A stretch of DNA of 64,000 nucleotides, from assembly GCF_040720935.1 (NCBI RefSeq), contig NZ_JBFDAE010000004.1, forward strand, positions 124,001-188,000, given 5' to 3'. Positions 1 to 8,459 of this stretch are shown piece by piece. Source of the stretch: Jejuia sp040720935. Lineage in GTDB: Bacteria; Bacteroidota; Bacteroidia; Flavobacteriales; Flavobacteriaceae. The translations under genes and the position numbers were made by a program. Position 1 is the first letter of the stretch; the number at the start of each line of letters is the position of its first letter. Below the pieces are notes generated by a model. That model did no database searches, was not told the origin of the DNA, and worked only from the letters and a program-made list of their open reading frames with translations.

Positions 1-479
1 ATAAGCATACTGAATAGCAAATAATCTTTCCTTCCAAATAGGTTTTTTGCCAATTGCAATGTGATGGTGCTTCCGCCTCCTGCCGATTTATCTTGAAGTA
101 TCAAATTTTTGACGAATACCCGCAATAAACTCACGTTATCTATGCCATCATGTTCGTAAAATCGTGCGTCTTCCGTGGCGACAAGTGCATCTATTAAATG
201 TTGTGGAAAATGCTCGAAAATGAGTGGTTGTCTATCGTAGATATAATATTTACCAATTAGTTTTCCGTCTTTATCCAAAACTTGGGTAGCTTGCTCTTGC
301 TTAATTGTACTTAACTCTTCGGTTGAAGGGACTTTTCCAAATAGCCCTAAGTAAATGCTAACGTATAAACCAACTAAAAATACTAAAACTGATACTCCAA
401 AAATAAGCGTCCATTTTACCCATTTCTTCTTAAAAACTTTTGAAATCCAAAGGGTGTTAGAAAAATAATCTGTTTTCAT
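1..479 (-). CDS. Class A penicillin-binding protein (PBP1A type), N-terminal part
   Basis: Partial gene running off the left edge; the first 159 codons are visible. The protein begins MKTDYFSNTLW, has a short basic cytoplasmic tail and one membrane segment at about residues 25-45, and then enters a glycosyltransferase family 51 domain. The GT51 signatures ATEDARFYEHDGID and GGGSTITLQLAKN are both readable; the first holds the catalytic Glu. Class A PBPs polymerise lipid II glycan strands in the periplasm and cross-link them with a C-terminal transpeptidase, which lies outside the window. It starts 13 bp after the hflX stop on the same strand, so the two are probably co-transcribed. Confidence 0.9.
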   Translation of the reverse strand, partial: MKTDYFSNTLWISKVFKKKWVKWTLIFGVSVLVFLVGLYVSIYLGLFGKVPSTEELSTIKQEQATQVLDKDGKLIGKYYIYDRQPLIFEHFPQHLIDALVATEDARFYEHDGIDNVSLLRVFVKNLILQDKSAGGGSTITLQLAKNLFGRKDYLLFSML

Positions 480-492
480 TTTTAAGAATTAA

Positions 493-1704
493 TTACGCCT
501 CTTCCTCGTAATCTGGATATAGAAAATTATTATATGGAAAACGAGTGACATGAATTTCCCGAACTTCTTTATAGACCCGCTTTTTAAAATCCTCTAAATT
601 CTCTTTATTTAAAGCTGAAATAAACAATGCATTATCGCCAATTTTGTTCATCCAAGTACTTTTCCATTCTTCGAGCGTGTAATGTATGCCAGTCTTTTCG
701 GTTTCTAAATCATCGTCCTCAATAGTTTCAGGGTCGTATGCATCAATCTTATTAAACACCATGATAGTCGGTTTGTCGCTACTATCAATTTCGCCTAAAA
801 TTTTGTTTACAGATTCTATATGTTCTTCAAAATTAGGGTGCGAAATATCAACTACATGCAGCAATAAATCGGCTTCCCGAACCTCATCTAGCGTACTTTT
901 AAAACTATCAACCAACTGCGTAGGCAACTTTCTAATGAACCCAACCGTATCACTCAATAAGAAGGGTAAATTTTGGATCACGACTTTTCTAACGGTGGTG
1001 TCTAGCGTTGCGAATAATTTGTTTTCGGCAAACACATCACTTTTACTAATCACGTTCATTAGGGTAGATTTCCCAACATTGGTATAGCCCACCAATGCCA
1101 CGCGCACCATTTTACCACGGTTACCACGCTGTACCGACATTTGTTTGTCAATGGTTTTTATTTTGGTTTTGAGTAAGGCAATTTTATCACGTACAATACG
1201 TCTATCCGTTTCAATTTCTGTTTCACCGGGCCCACGCATTCCAATACCCCCTTTTTGGCGTTCAAGGTGCGTCCACATACCTCTTAAACGTGGCAATAAA
1301 TATTCGCATTGTGCTAATTCTACTTGGGTTCTGGCGTAACTTGTTTGTGCACGTTGTGCGAAAATATCGAGAATTAAATTGGTTCTGTCCAATACTTTTA
1401 CATCTAAAATTTTACTGATATTACGTTCTTGGGCTGCTGATAATTCGTCATCAAAAATAGCAGTTGTAACATCATTTTCATGAATAAACGTTCTAACCTC
1501 GTCCATTTTACCCGACCCTATAAATGTTTTCGGATTAGGCATATCCACTTTTTGAGTAAAGCGTTTTAGGGCGTACCCACCAGCAGTATAGGTTAAAAAC
1601 TCTAACTCGTCTAAGTACTCTTTTAACTTATCTTCGTCTTGGTTTTGGGTAATAACACCTATTAAAACCGCTTTTTCTAAGCTTACATCTTTCTTCTCTA
1701 TCAT
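493..1704 (-). CDS. hflX: Ribosome-associated GTPase HflX
   Basis: 403 residues, normal for the family. HflX binds the 50S subunit and splits stalled or heat-damaged ribosomes. The glycine-rich linker GGIGMRGPGETEIETDRR lies near residues 152-169, followed by G1 GYTNVGKST (206-214), G3 DTVG (252-255) and G4 NKID (318-321). The N-terminal HflX domain fills residues 1-180. The ATG start at 1704 is the only one that keeps the full N-terminal domain. It is transcribed away from the EEP gene at 1880 and lies directly ahead of the PBP gene. Nothing looks truncated. Confidence 0.95.
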   Translation of the reverse strand: MIEKKDVSLEKAVLIGVITQNQDEDKLKEYLDELEFLTYTAGGYALKRFTQKVDMPNPKTFIGSGKMDEVRTFIHENDVTTAIFDDELSAAQERNISKILDVKVLDRTNLILDIFAQRAQTSYARTQVELAQCEYLLPRLRGMWTHLERQKGGIGMRGPGETEIETDRRIVRDKIALLKTKIKTIDKQMSVQRGNRGKMVRVALVGYTNVGKSTLMNVISKSDVFAENKLFATLDTTVRKVVIQNLPFLLSDTVGFIRKLPTQLVDSFKSTLDEVREADLLLHVVDISHPNFEEHIESVNKILGEIDSSDKPTIMVFNKIDAYDPETIEDDDLETEKTGIHYTLEEWKSTWMNKIGDNALFISALNKENLEDFKKRVYKEVREIHVTRFPYNNFLYPDYEEEA

Positions 1705-1867
1705 AAAATTTTCTATAATGTGAAATAAAAACTATTTTCTGAAATCAAGGGGTTTTATCGGCAAAAATACTAACGCATTTACCTCAACATCAGCGTTTGA
1801 TTAAAATAGTTTTCTAATTGGCAAAGTTACATAATTGAAGCCACTATAGTTTTAAGATTTTTTGACT

Positions 1868-1875
1868 TATTTTTG
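1868..1875 (+). promoter_or_regulatory. Bacteroidota -7 element ahead of the EEP gene
   Basis: TATTTTTG fits TAnnTTTG. It ends 5 bases before the ATG at 1880, so the transcript would be nearly leaderless or translation would begin at the later ATG at 1919. No clear -33 TTTG is seen. Confidence 0.4.
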
Positions 1876-1879
1876 AAAT

Positions 1880-2848
1880 ATGACAGATGATTTTGAAGAC
1901 ATTCCCGTGCGCCACGATATGCAAACTTTGGGGTTTTATAATATTGAAAATTTATTTGATTTAAAAAACAACAAATACACCAACGACAACGACTTTTTAC
2001 CGGCTTCTGCTAAAAAATGGACGCCTAAACGATACCAAAACAAATTACGGAAAATCGGGTATGCCATTTCCAATATCGGGCGAAAAGAAACAGGTAAACA
2101 CCCTGCATTGGTTGGTTTAGCCGAAGTTGAAAACGCTAGTGTTATTGAGAATTTAATCAACTCAAAACATTTAGAAAATTGTAATTATGATTATGTGCAT
2201 TTTGATTCTTTAGATGAAAGAGGTATTGATGTCGCACTACTTTATGATACTACTATTTTTGAAGTTTTACACACCGAAACATTTACTGTTGAATTGATGA
2301 CACTGGATGCTTTTCCTGATTATACTCGAGATATTTTGTTGGTTTCAGGATTATTGGATGGCGAAAAAGTGCATGTTATTGTAAATCATTGGTCATCTAG
2401 ACGGGAAGGACAGCTTGAAACCGAATTTAAACGGATAGCTTCTTCTGATAAAGCAAACTCAATTATTACTGCAATCAAAGAAAAAAATGAAGATGCAAAA
2501 GTAATTGTTATGGGAGATTTTAATGATAATCCGCAAAACGATAGTATTAAACAACTCACAGAAACTTCAAATTTGTTTAATCCTTTTGAAACATTACGTT
2601 CTTTTACCAGAGGATCTTCTAAACATAAACGTCAATGGTTTATGTTCGACCAAATTTTAGTATCCACTAATTATTTTAAAAGTTCCAAAGATGAATTTGA
2701 ATTTTTTAAAGCCGATATTTTTGATGAAGATTTTCTGAAATTATTTAATGGGCCTTTTAAGGGTTCGCCTTTTAGAACTTATGTGGGGAAGAAATATAAA
2801 GGTGGTTATAGTGATCACTTTCCTGTTTATGTGGTTTTTAAGAAGTAG
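1880..2848 (+). CDS. Endonuclease/exonuclease/phosphatase (EEP) family protein, no signal peptide
   Basis: 322 residues. EEP-fold metal-dependent phosphodiesterase motifs appear in order: FYNIENLFD near residue 20, the metal-binding Glu in GLAEVEN, the catalytic His in VNHWSSRR, the Asp/Asn pair in MGDFNDNP and the terminal SDHFPVYV. All are intact, so it is probably active. The family cleaves phosphodiester or phosphomonoester bonds in nucleic acids, inositol phosphates or lipids; the substrate cannot be told from sequence. It is clearly paralogous to the secreted EEP protein at 11383 but has no signal peptide, so it is likely cytoplasmic. The ATG at 1919 (MQTLGFYN) is an alternative start because the -7 element sits so close to 1880. 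It converges on the next gene with abutting stop codons. Confidence 0.85.
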   Translation: MTDDFEDIPVRHDMQTLGFYNIENLFDLKNNKYTNDNDFLPASAKKWTPKRYQNKLRKIGYAISNIGRKETGKHPALVGLAEVENASVIENLINSKHLENCNYDYVHFDSLDERGIDVALLYDTTIFEVLHTETFTVELMTLDAFPDYTRDILLVSGLLDGEKVHVIVNHWSSRREGQLETEFKRIASSDKANSIITAIKEKNEDAKVIVMGDFNDNPQNDSIKQLTETSNLFNPFETLRSFTRGSSKHKRQWFMFDQILVSTNYFKSSKDEFEFFKADIFDEDFLKLFNGPFKGSPFRTYVGKKYKGGYSDHFPVYVVFKK

Positions 2849-3226
2849 TTAGGTTGCCTGAAACAAAATATAAGCTAAACCCAAAATGACAAAAGGTAAT
2901 AGCCAAAGCAACCAAATATTGTAAGTCAGTTTTTTATTTTTAATCATTTTTGCGTTTAGAACTTTTCGTTTTCTTCCGCCGTATTGCATCCAGTTTTTGA
3001 AATATAGAAAAACAACGACCAATGTAAATAACACCCATGCTTTGGTAGCCGACATGGTATCTATATGCATTTGCCTAAAAAAGCCCGCAAAAAACACGCC
3101 TAAAAGCAATAGTAAACTACATTGTAAAAAAGTAATGTAAAAGGTAGCGATACTATTCGCTTTTTTACTCTTTTTAGTTTTGTAATGCTGAAAAAAACGG
3201 AAGAAAAGGGCGTCGAATGTGGTCAT
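2849..3226 (-). CDS. Small integral membrane protein, unknown function
   Basis: 125 residues with three hydrophobic segments at about residues 27-50, 62-82 and 101-122, separated by short basic loops (KTKKSKK, RKRKVLNAKMIKNKKL). No signal peptide or catalytic motif is visible and I do not recognise a family. The charge pattern is that of a small inner-membrane protein. Its stop codon directly abuts the stop of the EEP gene on the other strand. Hydrophobicity and codon use that look normal for this genome support it as real. Confidence 0.6.
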   Translation of the reverse strand: MTTFDALFFRFFQHYKTKKSKKANSIATFYITFLQCSLLLLLGVFFAGFFRQMHIDTMSATKAWVLFTLVVVFLYFKNWMQYGGRKRKVLNAKMIKNKKLTYNIWLLWLLPFVILGLAYILFQAT

Positions 3227-3294
3227 TTAGTGTTTTATTATGACAAAGGTAGAACTTAAAATTTGAACGTTACCTCTAGAATTTAATTTACACT

Positions 3295-5112
3295 CTACTC
3301 AAAAATCACATCATCTAAATAAATATCCTGTGGCGACCCGTAGCTACTAGAAAACACTACCAAACCAGATCGAATACAACTCAAATCTAATTTTTTAAGT
3401 TTTATAGAATACTTTTTCCATGTGGTTCCTAGTTTCACTTCAATAGATTTTTTTGCGGTATCTGGGAATGGTTTGTCTTTTCCTATCAATCCGAAACCTA
3501 TGGTTGCGGTTACATTTTTTTTACTTGCTTTTGCCCAAAAGCTGAATTTTGTAGCACCTGTTAAATCATAACCTCCCAAAATTTCTCCCCAATCGTTTGC
3601 AGGATCTACAAGTCCCAACCCATACCAATCGTGTTCTAAATTATAGGCAATTTTTAATGAAGCCTTTCCAGAATGCACACCATATTTATGATGCATATCT
3701 ACGGAAATTGATTCGATGTTTCCCATATATGCAGATGGTGCATACGGATTTTCAATCCCATCTTTATAAACGTAAAACGGCAAACTTACTTTTGGCACTA
3801 GGTATTTTCGCGCTCCTTCTTTGTTATTTACAACAATTGAAGTAGAAGCAATCCCAACATTTTTATAGGTGTCTTTTGCGTTTACATACACTTTTATGGC
3901 ACCATCTTCATTTGGGATTTCAATTTCAAAACCGTTGGCCATATCGCCTCTAAAATTCAACGGATTGATTTGGTCTCTTCGCTTTCTGCTTCCCGTTCTT
4001 TGGTTATAATGAAAACTAATGTCTAATTTTTCATTTTCAATATCCGACACTTTTAAATTGACTGGAATCCATGAGCCGTTTTTAGTTGTAGTATCTGGCA
4101 ATTGGAAAGTTTCAATTACCGGAACATTATTTACAGGTTTTTGTCCTGTATAGGCTGCTCTAATTGCCCAATATTGTGGTCGGTACATTTTGCTATAATG
4201 CGTAAATAACCATGGCGCTATAAAATCATTTCCATTGGCATAATGAAATACATAAGCTCCTAAATTCGCTGGTTTAGTTACAATCCAATCGTGATAACCT
4301 TTTGCTATGGCGTCATATTTTTGTTGGTCGCTAGGTTCTATTTTAATACCGTTTTTTTCGGCTTTAATATCCCATTCTCCTGTTACTCCAAATTCCGTGA
4401 TGATGTATGGTTTATCGATAGCTCTTTTTTCTAATTCTGAAGCTAAAACTCCTGCGCCTGCACCATAGCTATTCAATCCATAGATATCGATGGATGGCAC
4501 ATATTTTTGCCACCATTCCAATCCGAACGTCCATGCTTCAACAGAAGTAATTGGATGATTTTTGTCCCGTTTTTTTATTTCACTACAAATACGTTCCAAC
4601 AATTTAGAATATGCTGTTTTTTCTTCATCTGTAGCCATATTTAAATACACTTCGTTGCCAATGCCCCAAGTTAAAACTGCTGGATGATTTTTATATTTTT
4701 CCACGGTGTTGATGGCATTTGTGTACATCGCTTCCATCCCTTTTTTATCTTCGAGATAATTAAAGCTATCGTCATCTTCCATTCCGGGACGCCCATGTCG
4801 CATCCAAATACCAACCATGACTTTGATGTTGTATTTATGCGCCGTATCCAATAGTTGTTGTGAGTTTTCGTCCGTTGCCCAAGTTCTGATGCTGTTGACA
4901 CCAAGGAAGTTCAAATCTTTAAAATAGGTGTCGTAATTGGGAACATCGTTATCGTAACCAAAAGTTGCACCTTTTATTTCGAAAGGTTTGCCGTTGACCA
5001 GGAGTTCCCAATTGTTATTTGTTTTTTGGAGGGTGGTTTGGGCGTTTGAACTCGAGACAGAACAAATGCTAAAAATAAATAGGAATAGATAATGAAGTTT
5101 ATTTTTATTCAT
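3295..5112 (-). CDS. Secreted glycoside hydrolase, GH2-type TIM barrel with C-terminal accessory domain
   Basis: 605 residues with a signal peptide ending near SNAQ (residue 25). Residues 35-330 form a GH2/GH5-like (clan A) barrel: WGIGNEVYL carries the probable acid/base E154 and ITEFGVTGEW the probable nucleophile E240. The usual GH2 N-terminal sandwich domains are missing; the barrel starts almost at once after the signal. Residues 335-440 look like a beta-sandwich, and 455-605 like a carbohydrate-binding or galactose-binding-like domain ending YLDDVIFE. It probably attacks a beta-linked polysaccharide or oligosaccharide outside the cytoplasm, but the substrate is not readable. It stands alone, with no SusCD pair beside it. 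Confidence 0.8.
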   Translation of the reverse strand: MNKNKLHYLFLFIFSICSVSSSNAQTTLQKTNNNWELLVNGKPFEIKGATFGYDNDVPNYDTYFKDLNFLGVNSIRTWATDENSQQLLDTAHKYNIKVMVGIWMRHGRPGMEDDDSFNYLEDKKGMEAMYTNAINTVEKYKNHPAVLTWGIGNEVYLNMATDEEKTAYSKLLERICSEIKKRDKNHPITSVEAWTFGLEWWQKYVPSIDIYGLNSYGAGAGVLASELEKRAIDKPYIITEFGVTGEWDIKAEKNGIKIEPSDQQKYDAIAKGYHDWIVTKPANLGAYVFHYANGNDFIAPWLFTHYSKMYRPQYWAIRAAYTGQKPVNNVPVIETFQLPDTTTKNGSWIPVNLKVSDIENEKLDISFHYNQRTGSRKRRDQINPLNFRGDMANGFEIEIPNEDGAIKVYVNAKDTYKNVGIASTSIVVNNKEGARKYLVPKVSLPFYVYKDGIENPYAPSAYMGNIESISVDMHHKYGVHSGKASLKIAYNLEHDWYGLGLVDPANDWGEILGGYDLTGATKFSFWAKASKKNVTATIGFGLIGKDKPFPDTAKKSIEVKLGTTWKKYSIKLKKLDLSCIRSGLVVFSSSYGSPQDIYLDDVIFE

Positions 5113-5290
5113 GTTTAAATATCACTTTATTTAGGAAAACTAGTGGCATCCATTCCAAGGACGAATCAAAATTAATATGAACGGTTTTGTGCCCGAGTCA
5201 AATTTTAAAATTTGGCGGTCTTACTAAATAAAACCTTTCAGAAAAGCTATACTAACTTTATTTAAACACTTTGTGTGCGTGTTATTATTT

Positions 5291-5575
5291 TCAAGCTGAC
5301 ATTGGTTTTACTTGAATTTGTCCTCCAATCGCTTTTAAAACTTTCATTATTGTTGCAAATTGAGGTTTAGCGCCATCGGATAATGCTTTATATAAACTCG
5401 GTCTGCTCAATCCAGTTTCCTCTGATATTTTAGTCATTCCAATTGCTTTTGCAATATGTCCAATTGCATTTATTACATCTGCATTATTTCCATCTTCCAA
5501 AACAGTATTGAGATACTCAGCAATCATTTCTTTGCTTTCTAAATAATCTGCTATGTCAAATTTTGAAGTTTCCAT
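5291..5575 (-). CDS. HTH antitoxin of a HigBA/HI1420-type toxin-antitoxin pair
   Basis: 94 residues from the ATG at 5575 (METSKFDIADYL). The frame can be extended to 5602, but that start lies inside the toxin gene, and METSKFD is where this family normally begins. Features match the HI1420-type antidote: a conserved N-terminal stretch (SKFDIADYLESKEM), then an XRE-like helix-turn-helix around ISEETGLSRPSLYKALS. It would neutralise the upstream-encoded RelE/HigB-like toxin and repress the operon. The start lies 5 bases after the toxin stop codon, so translation is probably coupled. The antitoxin looks intact although the toxin does not. Confidence 0.88.
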   Translation of the reverse strand: METSKFDIADYLESKEMIAEYLNTVLEDGNNADVINAIGHIAKAIGMTKISEETGLSRPSLYKALSDGAKPQFATIMKVLKAIGGQIQVKPMSA

Positions 5576-5580
5576 ATGTT

Positions 5581-5793
5581 CTACTTGTTTAATTTTTTCC
5601 AAATTTCTTTTGCTTTTTTAATATCTGTTTGTTGTGTTGACTTATCACCACCAATTATAACAGGTTTGCAGTCTCCAAAATGGGCGTTGTTTTCTAATTT
5701 CTGTATTCCAAATAAGATTTTCGACTTAGCTTTTAAGTCTTTCAGCTTTCTCAGCCATTTGTCAAACTCAATTGTTTTCTCAATAAAGAACAT
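5581..5793 (-). pseudogene. RelE/HigB-like toxin with internal in-frame deletion
   Basis: 70 codons are open, while toxins of this HI1419-type family are about 95-105 residues. The N-terminus (FDKWLRKLKDLKAKSKI, then FGDCKPV) and the C-terminus (GGDKSTQQTDIKKAKEIW) both match the family closely. The middle strands that normally lie between GDxKPVG and the LLxGGDKS segment, containing the GPGYRVY-type core, are absent. About 30 residues appear to be lost without breaking the frame. The RelE-fold core and its active residues should therefore be gone. I call it a disabled toxin rather than a short variant, because both ends align without a gap. It is the first gene of the pair and keeps its promoter and operator. 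Confidence 0.75.
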
Positions 5794-5798
5794 AAATA

Positions 5799-5818
5799 TT
5801 GTATCTACTTGGATACAA
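5799..5818. promoter_or_regulatory. Inverted-repeat operator of the toxin-antitoxin operon
   Basis: TTGTATC, six bases, GATACAA: a perfect 7-bp inverted repeat overlapping the predicted -7 element and start point of the minus-strand operon and ending 6 bases before the toxin ATG. This is the usual place for antitoxin autorepression. Confidence 0.65.
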
Positions 5819-5823
5819 ATTTA
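5816..5823 (-). promoter_or_regulatory. -7 element of the toxin-antitoxin operon
   Basis: TAAATTTG on the minus strand fits TAnnTTTG and overlaps the operator palindrome. Confidence 0.5.
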
Positions 5824-5929
5824 TATTAATTTTTCGAAAAATTCTAATTGGAATTTGCTTTTAGCGGAGTGAGTTTAATGTTTCGCAACGTATTGTCTTA
5901 AAATCCGTAAGCAACATATAATCAATTAA

Positions 5930-6787
5930 TTACACGCAGCAAACGGCTTTTGTAAATTCACTTTGTGTAATTATTTTAATATTTGCATTTTTATTCTCGT
6001 TTAGTTTTTCTACTTGATACACTTTCATTAAGCCATAAAAATTTCCTATTACGAGATAATCAAGCTTTTGGGAAACAGTTTTCTTAATAAGTCCATCTTT
6101 TTTTAATATAAACGACTCGATATTTTTTCTAGCTATATTAGATTCTCCAGTAATTAGAAATGTTTTGTTAACTATTCTTATATCTGAATAATTAATTTTT
6201 AATTGAAATTTGGCAATAATTTGTTTGGCTTTTTCAATCTCTTCGAATGTTGGTTCTAGAAAGCCATATTTGTGCCTTCCTTTTATAGGAAATAAATTAT
6301 TAATGTTCGTTTCAAGTTTGACTTTTGGCTTTCGAGGGAGGTTTCTTCTGTTTTCTCTTTTAACTTCATCCAGTAAAAATTCAGATGCAGTTCTTAATCC
6401 GATGTTATCCCTTTCTTGGATTTTTGTTTTTAACCATACTCCAAGTTTCAAAATCCATTGAATTTCTTCAGGCGAATAATTCCATCTATAATTATTGCAT
6501 TTAGAACAAGATGGCAGGAAGTTATCGGTAATTTCATTTCCTCCTTGCGAATGGGGTTTTACATGATCGGCTTCAAATTTATTAATGTTTAATTCACAAC
6601 CACAGATATGACATAAACCTTCTGTTTTACAGAAAACAATTTTTCTTTGTTTAATATTTAAGGCTGTTCTTTTTCTATCAGTATTTTTGCTTTTTTGTTT
6701 TTTCAGAAGCCTGTCTTGGTATAGTTCATTAAACTCATTTACTAATGTATCAAGATTGTCAATAAAAGGTATTAATTCATTTTCCAT
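5930..6787 (-). CDS. HNH endonuclease fused to a C-terminal BRCT-like domain
   Basis: 285 residues. An HNH domain occupies about residues 40-105: zinc cysteines C59/C62 (CHIC) and C94/C97 (CSKC), with ADHVKPHSQGG carrying the catalytic D74-H75 pair. The middle (105-195) is charged and of unknown fold. Residues 203-282 read as a BRCT domain of the DNA-ligase type: FLITGESNIARKNIE, then TVSQKLDYLVIG, then IKIITQSEF. HNH domains cut DNA, and BRCT domains bind phosphorylated proteins or DNA ends, so a DNA repair or defence role is plausible but inferred. It is a single gene next to the toxin-antitoxin remnant in a small accessory patch. Confidence 0.82.
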   Translation of the reverse strand: MENELIPFIDNLDTLVNEFNELYQDRLLKKQKSKNTDRKRTALNIKQRKIVFCKTEGLCHICGCELNINKFEADHVKPHSQGGNEITDNFLPSCSKCNNYRWNYSPEEIQWILKLGVWLKTKIQERDNIGLRTASEFLLDEVKRENRRNLPRKPKVKLETNINNLFPIKGRHKYGFLEPTFEEIEKAKQIIAKFQLKINYSDIRIVNKTFLITGESNIARKNIESFILKKDGLIKKTVSQKLDYLVIGNFYGLMKVYQVEKLNENKNANIKIITQSEFTKAVCCV

Positions 6788-6827
6788 AATTCTGAACTTT
6801 CTTTATATGCTTACCACCTCGTTATAT

Positions 6828-6835
6828 CAAAAATA
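6828..6835 (-). promoter_or_regulatory. -7 element of the HNH-BRCT gene
   Basis: TATTTTTG on the minus strand, about 40 bases before the ATG at 6787. Confidence 0.35.
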
Positions 6836-6902
6836 AAAATACCCTTAAATATTTTGGAATAGCAAGGATTTTGGTTAATTCTTTTTCTGACTAAAAAACC
6901 TA

Positions 6903-8339
6903 TCAAAGCACATAATCCACACTAATCTCATCCAATTCATAAACCCCGTCAAAAGTGCTTTGTCCGCTTCCTGTATATTTAAACGCAATGTGAATGGTAC
7001 CTGAAATACACGTTAGGTCAACATTTCCAGAACTGAACCACGGCGCAAAAGAATCTGAATCTTTCACAACATAAGCATCGGTTAATATCGCCCAGGTTGC
7101 TGAAGTGACGTTAGCTTCAGTACCATCCCAATCTGAGGAATAAAACACTTCCATATAACTGCTATCTGCTAAACTACTGGAAGTTTTAAAACGTAGCGAT
7201 TCACCATCTTGAGCATCCAAATCTATGGCAGGTGTGATTAACCAACCTATATTACTTATGTCTCCAGAACTAGCGGATTGAAATCTAGCAGAACGCCCCA
7301 AAGACGCATTTGAGGATGTTGAGGAAAAGCCCTCCCAAGCTTCTGTACCTGCTTCTATATAATTTGTCCATCCTGCAATTTCTATAGGCCTGTTGTTTCT
7401 TTGAGGCTCAAAATCTTCATACAATAAATTCTCTGATCCTATGGTTGATGCGAGACCGCATGAAAACTCTAATGGATCGCAACGTTCATTACTATCGAAA
7501 TTAATGGCGGCAGAACTGTTGATGACTAGTACGCTAAAATTATCCCTGAAATCGCGACTGAAAACGCCTGTTACACTTCCTTTTCCTTGTGGCACTACCA
7601 AAGATTTAAAATCGGAAAACGTACTGGTTTGCATAATCATTTGGATGCCAGAATCGCAACTTTCCAATAAGCGTAAACCGTCAAATTCATCAAAAGACTC
7701 ACTTGCAAATGTTGCTCCCAATTCAAATCGATTTAATTGCATGTTGTCCAACTGAATTAAGGTGTTTTCATAGTTTTCGGTTAAATCTGCTAAACCAACA
7801 ATTTCGGGTTTAATTTCGGCTATTTCATTAGTTCGTAATACAATATCTTTATATTCAGCAGCTTGAATTTGCTTCACATTAACTGCATCGCCTTTTCCAA
7901 TCGTAATCACGCCACTAGTTTCCCCAACGGTTAGCCCTTCTAACTTCACATATACTTTTTGACCGAATTGATAGGTGTCGGATAAACTGCTTACATTAAT
8001 ATCAATTTTAAAACCTAATCTTGGGTCGTTATCAGGGTTGCTATCATCTGTTTTATTCTGAATGATTAATTCCTCAAAAAAGTTTCCTGCCTTGTCGGAG
8101 GATACCACATAACCTTGAATATAAACATCATCAGATATCATTGCGGTTGAATTTCCTCCAGTTACAGCTTGTTCGTAGAGTGATTTGATGGCTTTGAAGG
8201 TTATTACTTTTTCTGTTGGAATGCTGAGATCTTCTGTTGAAATATTGGGAATTCCGAAATCGTCGTCTTGTACGCAGGATGTGAGTATCAATAGCATCAT
8301 AACAAACCCAAAGACTATTTTATAAATGTTGTTTTTCAT
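6903..8339 (-). CDS. DUF5689 surface lipoprotein with C-terminal jelly-roll domain
   Basis: 478 residues. A lipoprotein signal ends at LILTSC, followed by acidic QDDD, typical of surface-exposed Bacteroidota lipoproteins. Residues 40-280 match DUF5689, an OB-fold-like region (DDVYIQGYVVSSDKAGNFFE and the KVYVKLEGL segment). Residues 300-478 look like a choice-of-anchor-J type jelly roll (SLRFKTSSS, HIAFKYTGSG, ELDEISVDYVL). It follows the TonB-dependent receptor on the same strand. By position it may be the receptor's substrate-capturing partner, as SusD is for SusC, but that is inference. The divergent EEP enzyme completes the locus. Confidence 0.82.
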   Translation of the reverse strand: MKNNIYKIVFGFVMMLLILTSCVQDDDFGIPNISTEDLSIPTEKVITFKAIKSLYEQAVTGGNSTAMISDDVYIQGYVVSSDKAGNFFEELIIQNKTDDSNPDNDPRLGFKIDINVSSLSDTYQFGQKVYVKLEGLTVGETSGVITIGKGDAVNVKQIQAAEYKDIVLRTNEIAEIKPEIVGLADLTENYENTLIQLDNMQLNRFELGATFASESFDEFDGLRLLESCDSGIQMIMQTSTFSDFKSLVVPQGKGSVTGVFSRDFRDNFSVLVINSSAAINFDSNERCDPLEFSCGLASTIGSENLLYEDFEPQRNNRPIEIAGWTNYIEAGTEAWEGFSSTSSNASLGRSARFQSASSGDISNIGWLITPAIDLDAQDGESLRFKTSSSLADSSYMEVFYSSDWDGTEANVTSATWAILTDAYVVKDSDSFAPWFSSGNVDLTCISGTIHIAFKYTGSGQSTFDGVYELDEISVDYVL

Positions 8340-8360
8340 TTTTTTATATTTTAGATTCCC

Positions 8361-8459
8361 TCTCGATAGCTATCGGGATTATTAGGAATTATAATTTATG
8401 TTATTCTGTCATGTTGAGATCCTGAAACGAGTTCAGGATTGACAATTCTTCGAATTGTC
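8361..8459. repeat. Composite of flavobacterial intergenic palindromes
   Basis: Three short palindromes in a row: a degenerate copy of tcccgatagctatcggga (8361-8378), atcctgaaacgagttcaggat (8419-8439) and gacaattc-ttc-gaattgtc (8441-8459). The last one supplies the receptor's TGA stop codon. Related copies lie at 17099, 17134, 49263 and 52071. Confidence 0.7.

Noticed and set aside
686..1087. 133-codon open frame opposite hflX
   Set aside because: It lies wholly antisense to a strongly conserved gene and has no family resemblance.
5576..5602. Longer antitoxin start at 5602
   Set aside because: It would overlap the toxin end; the ATG at 5575 matches the family start and follows the toxin stop by 5 bases.
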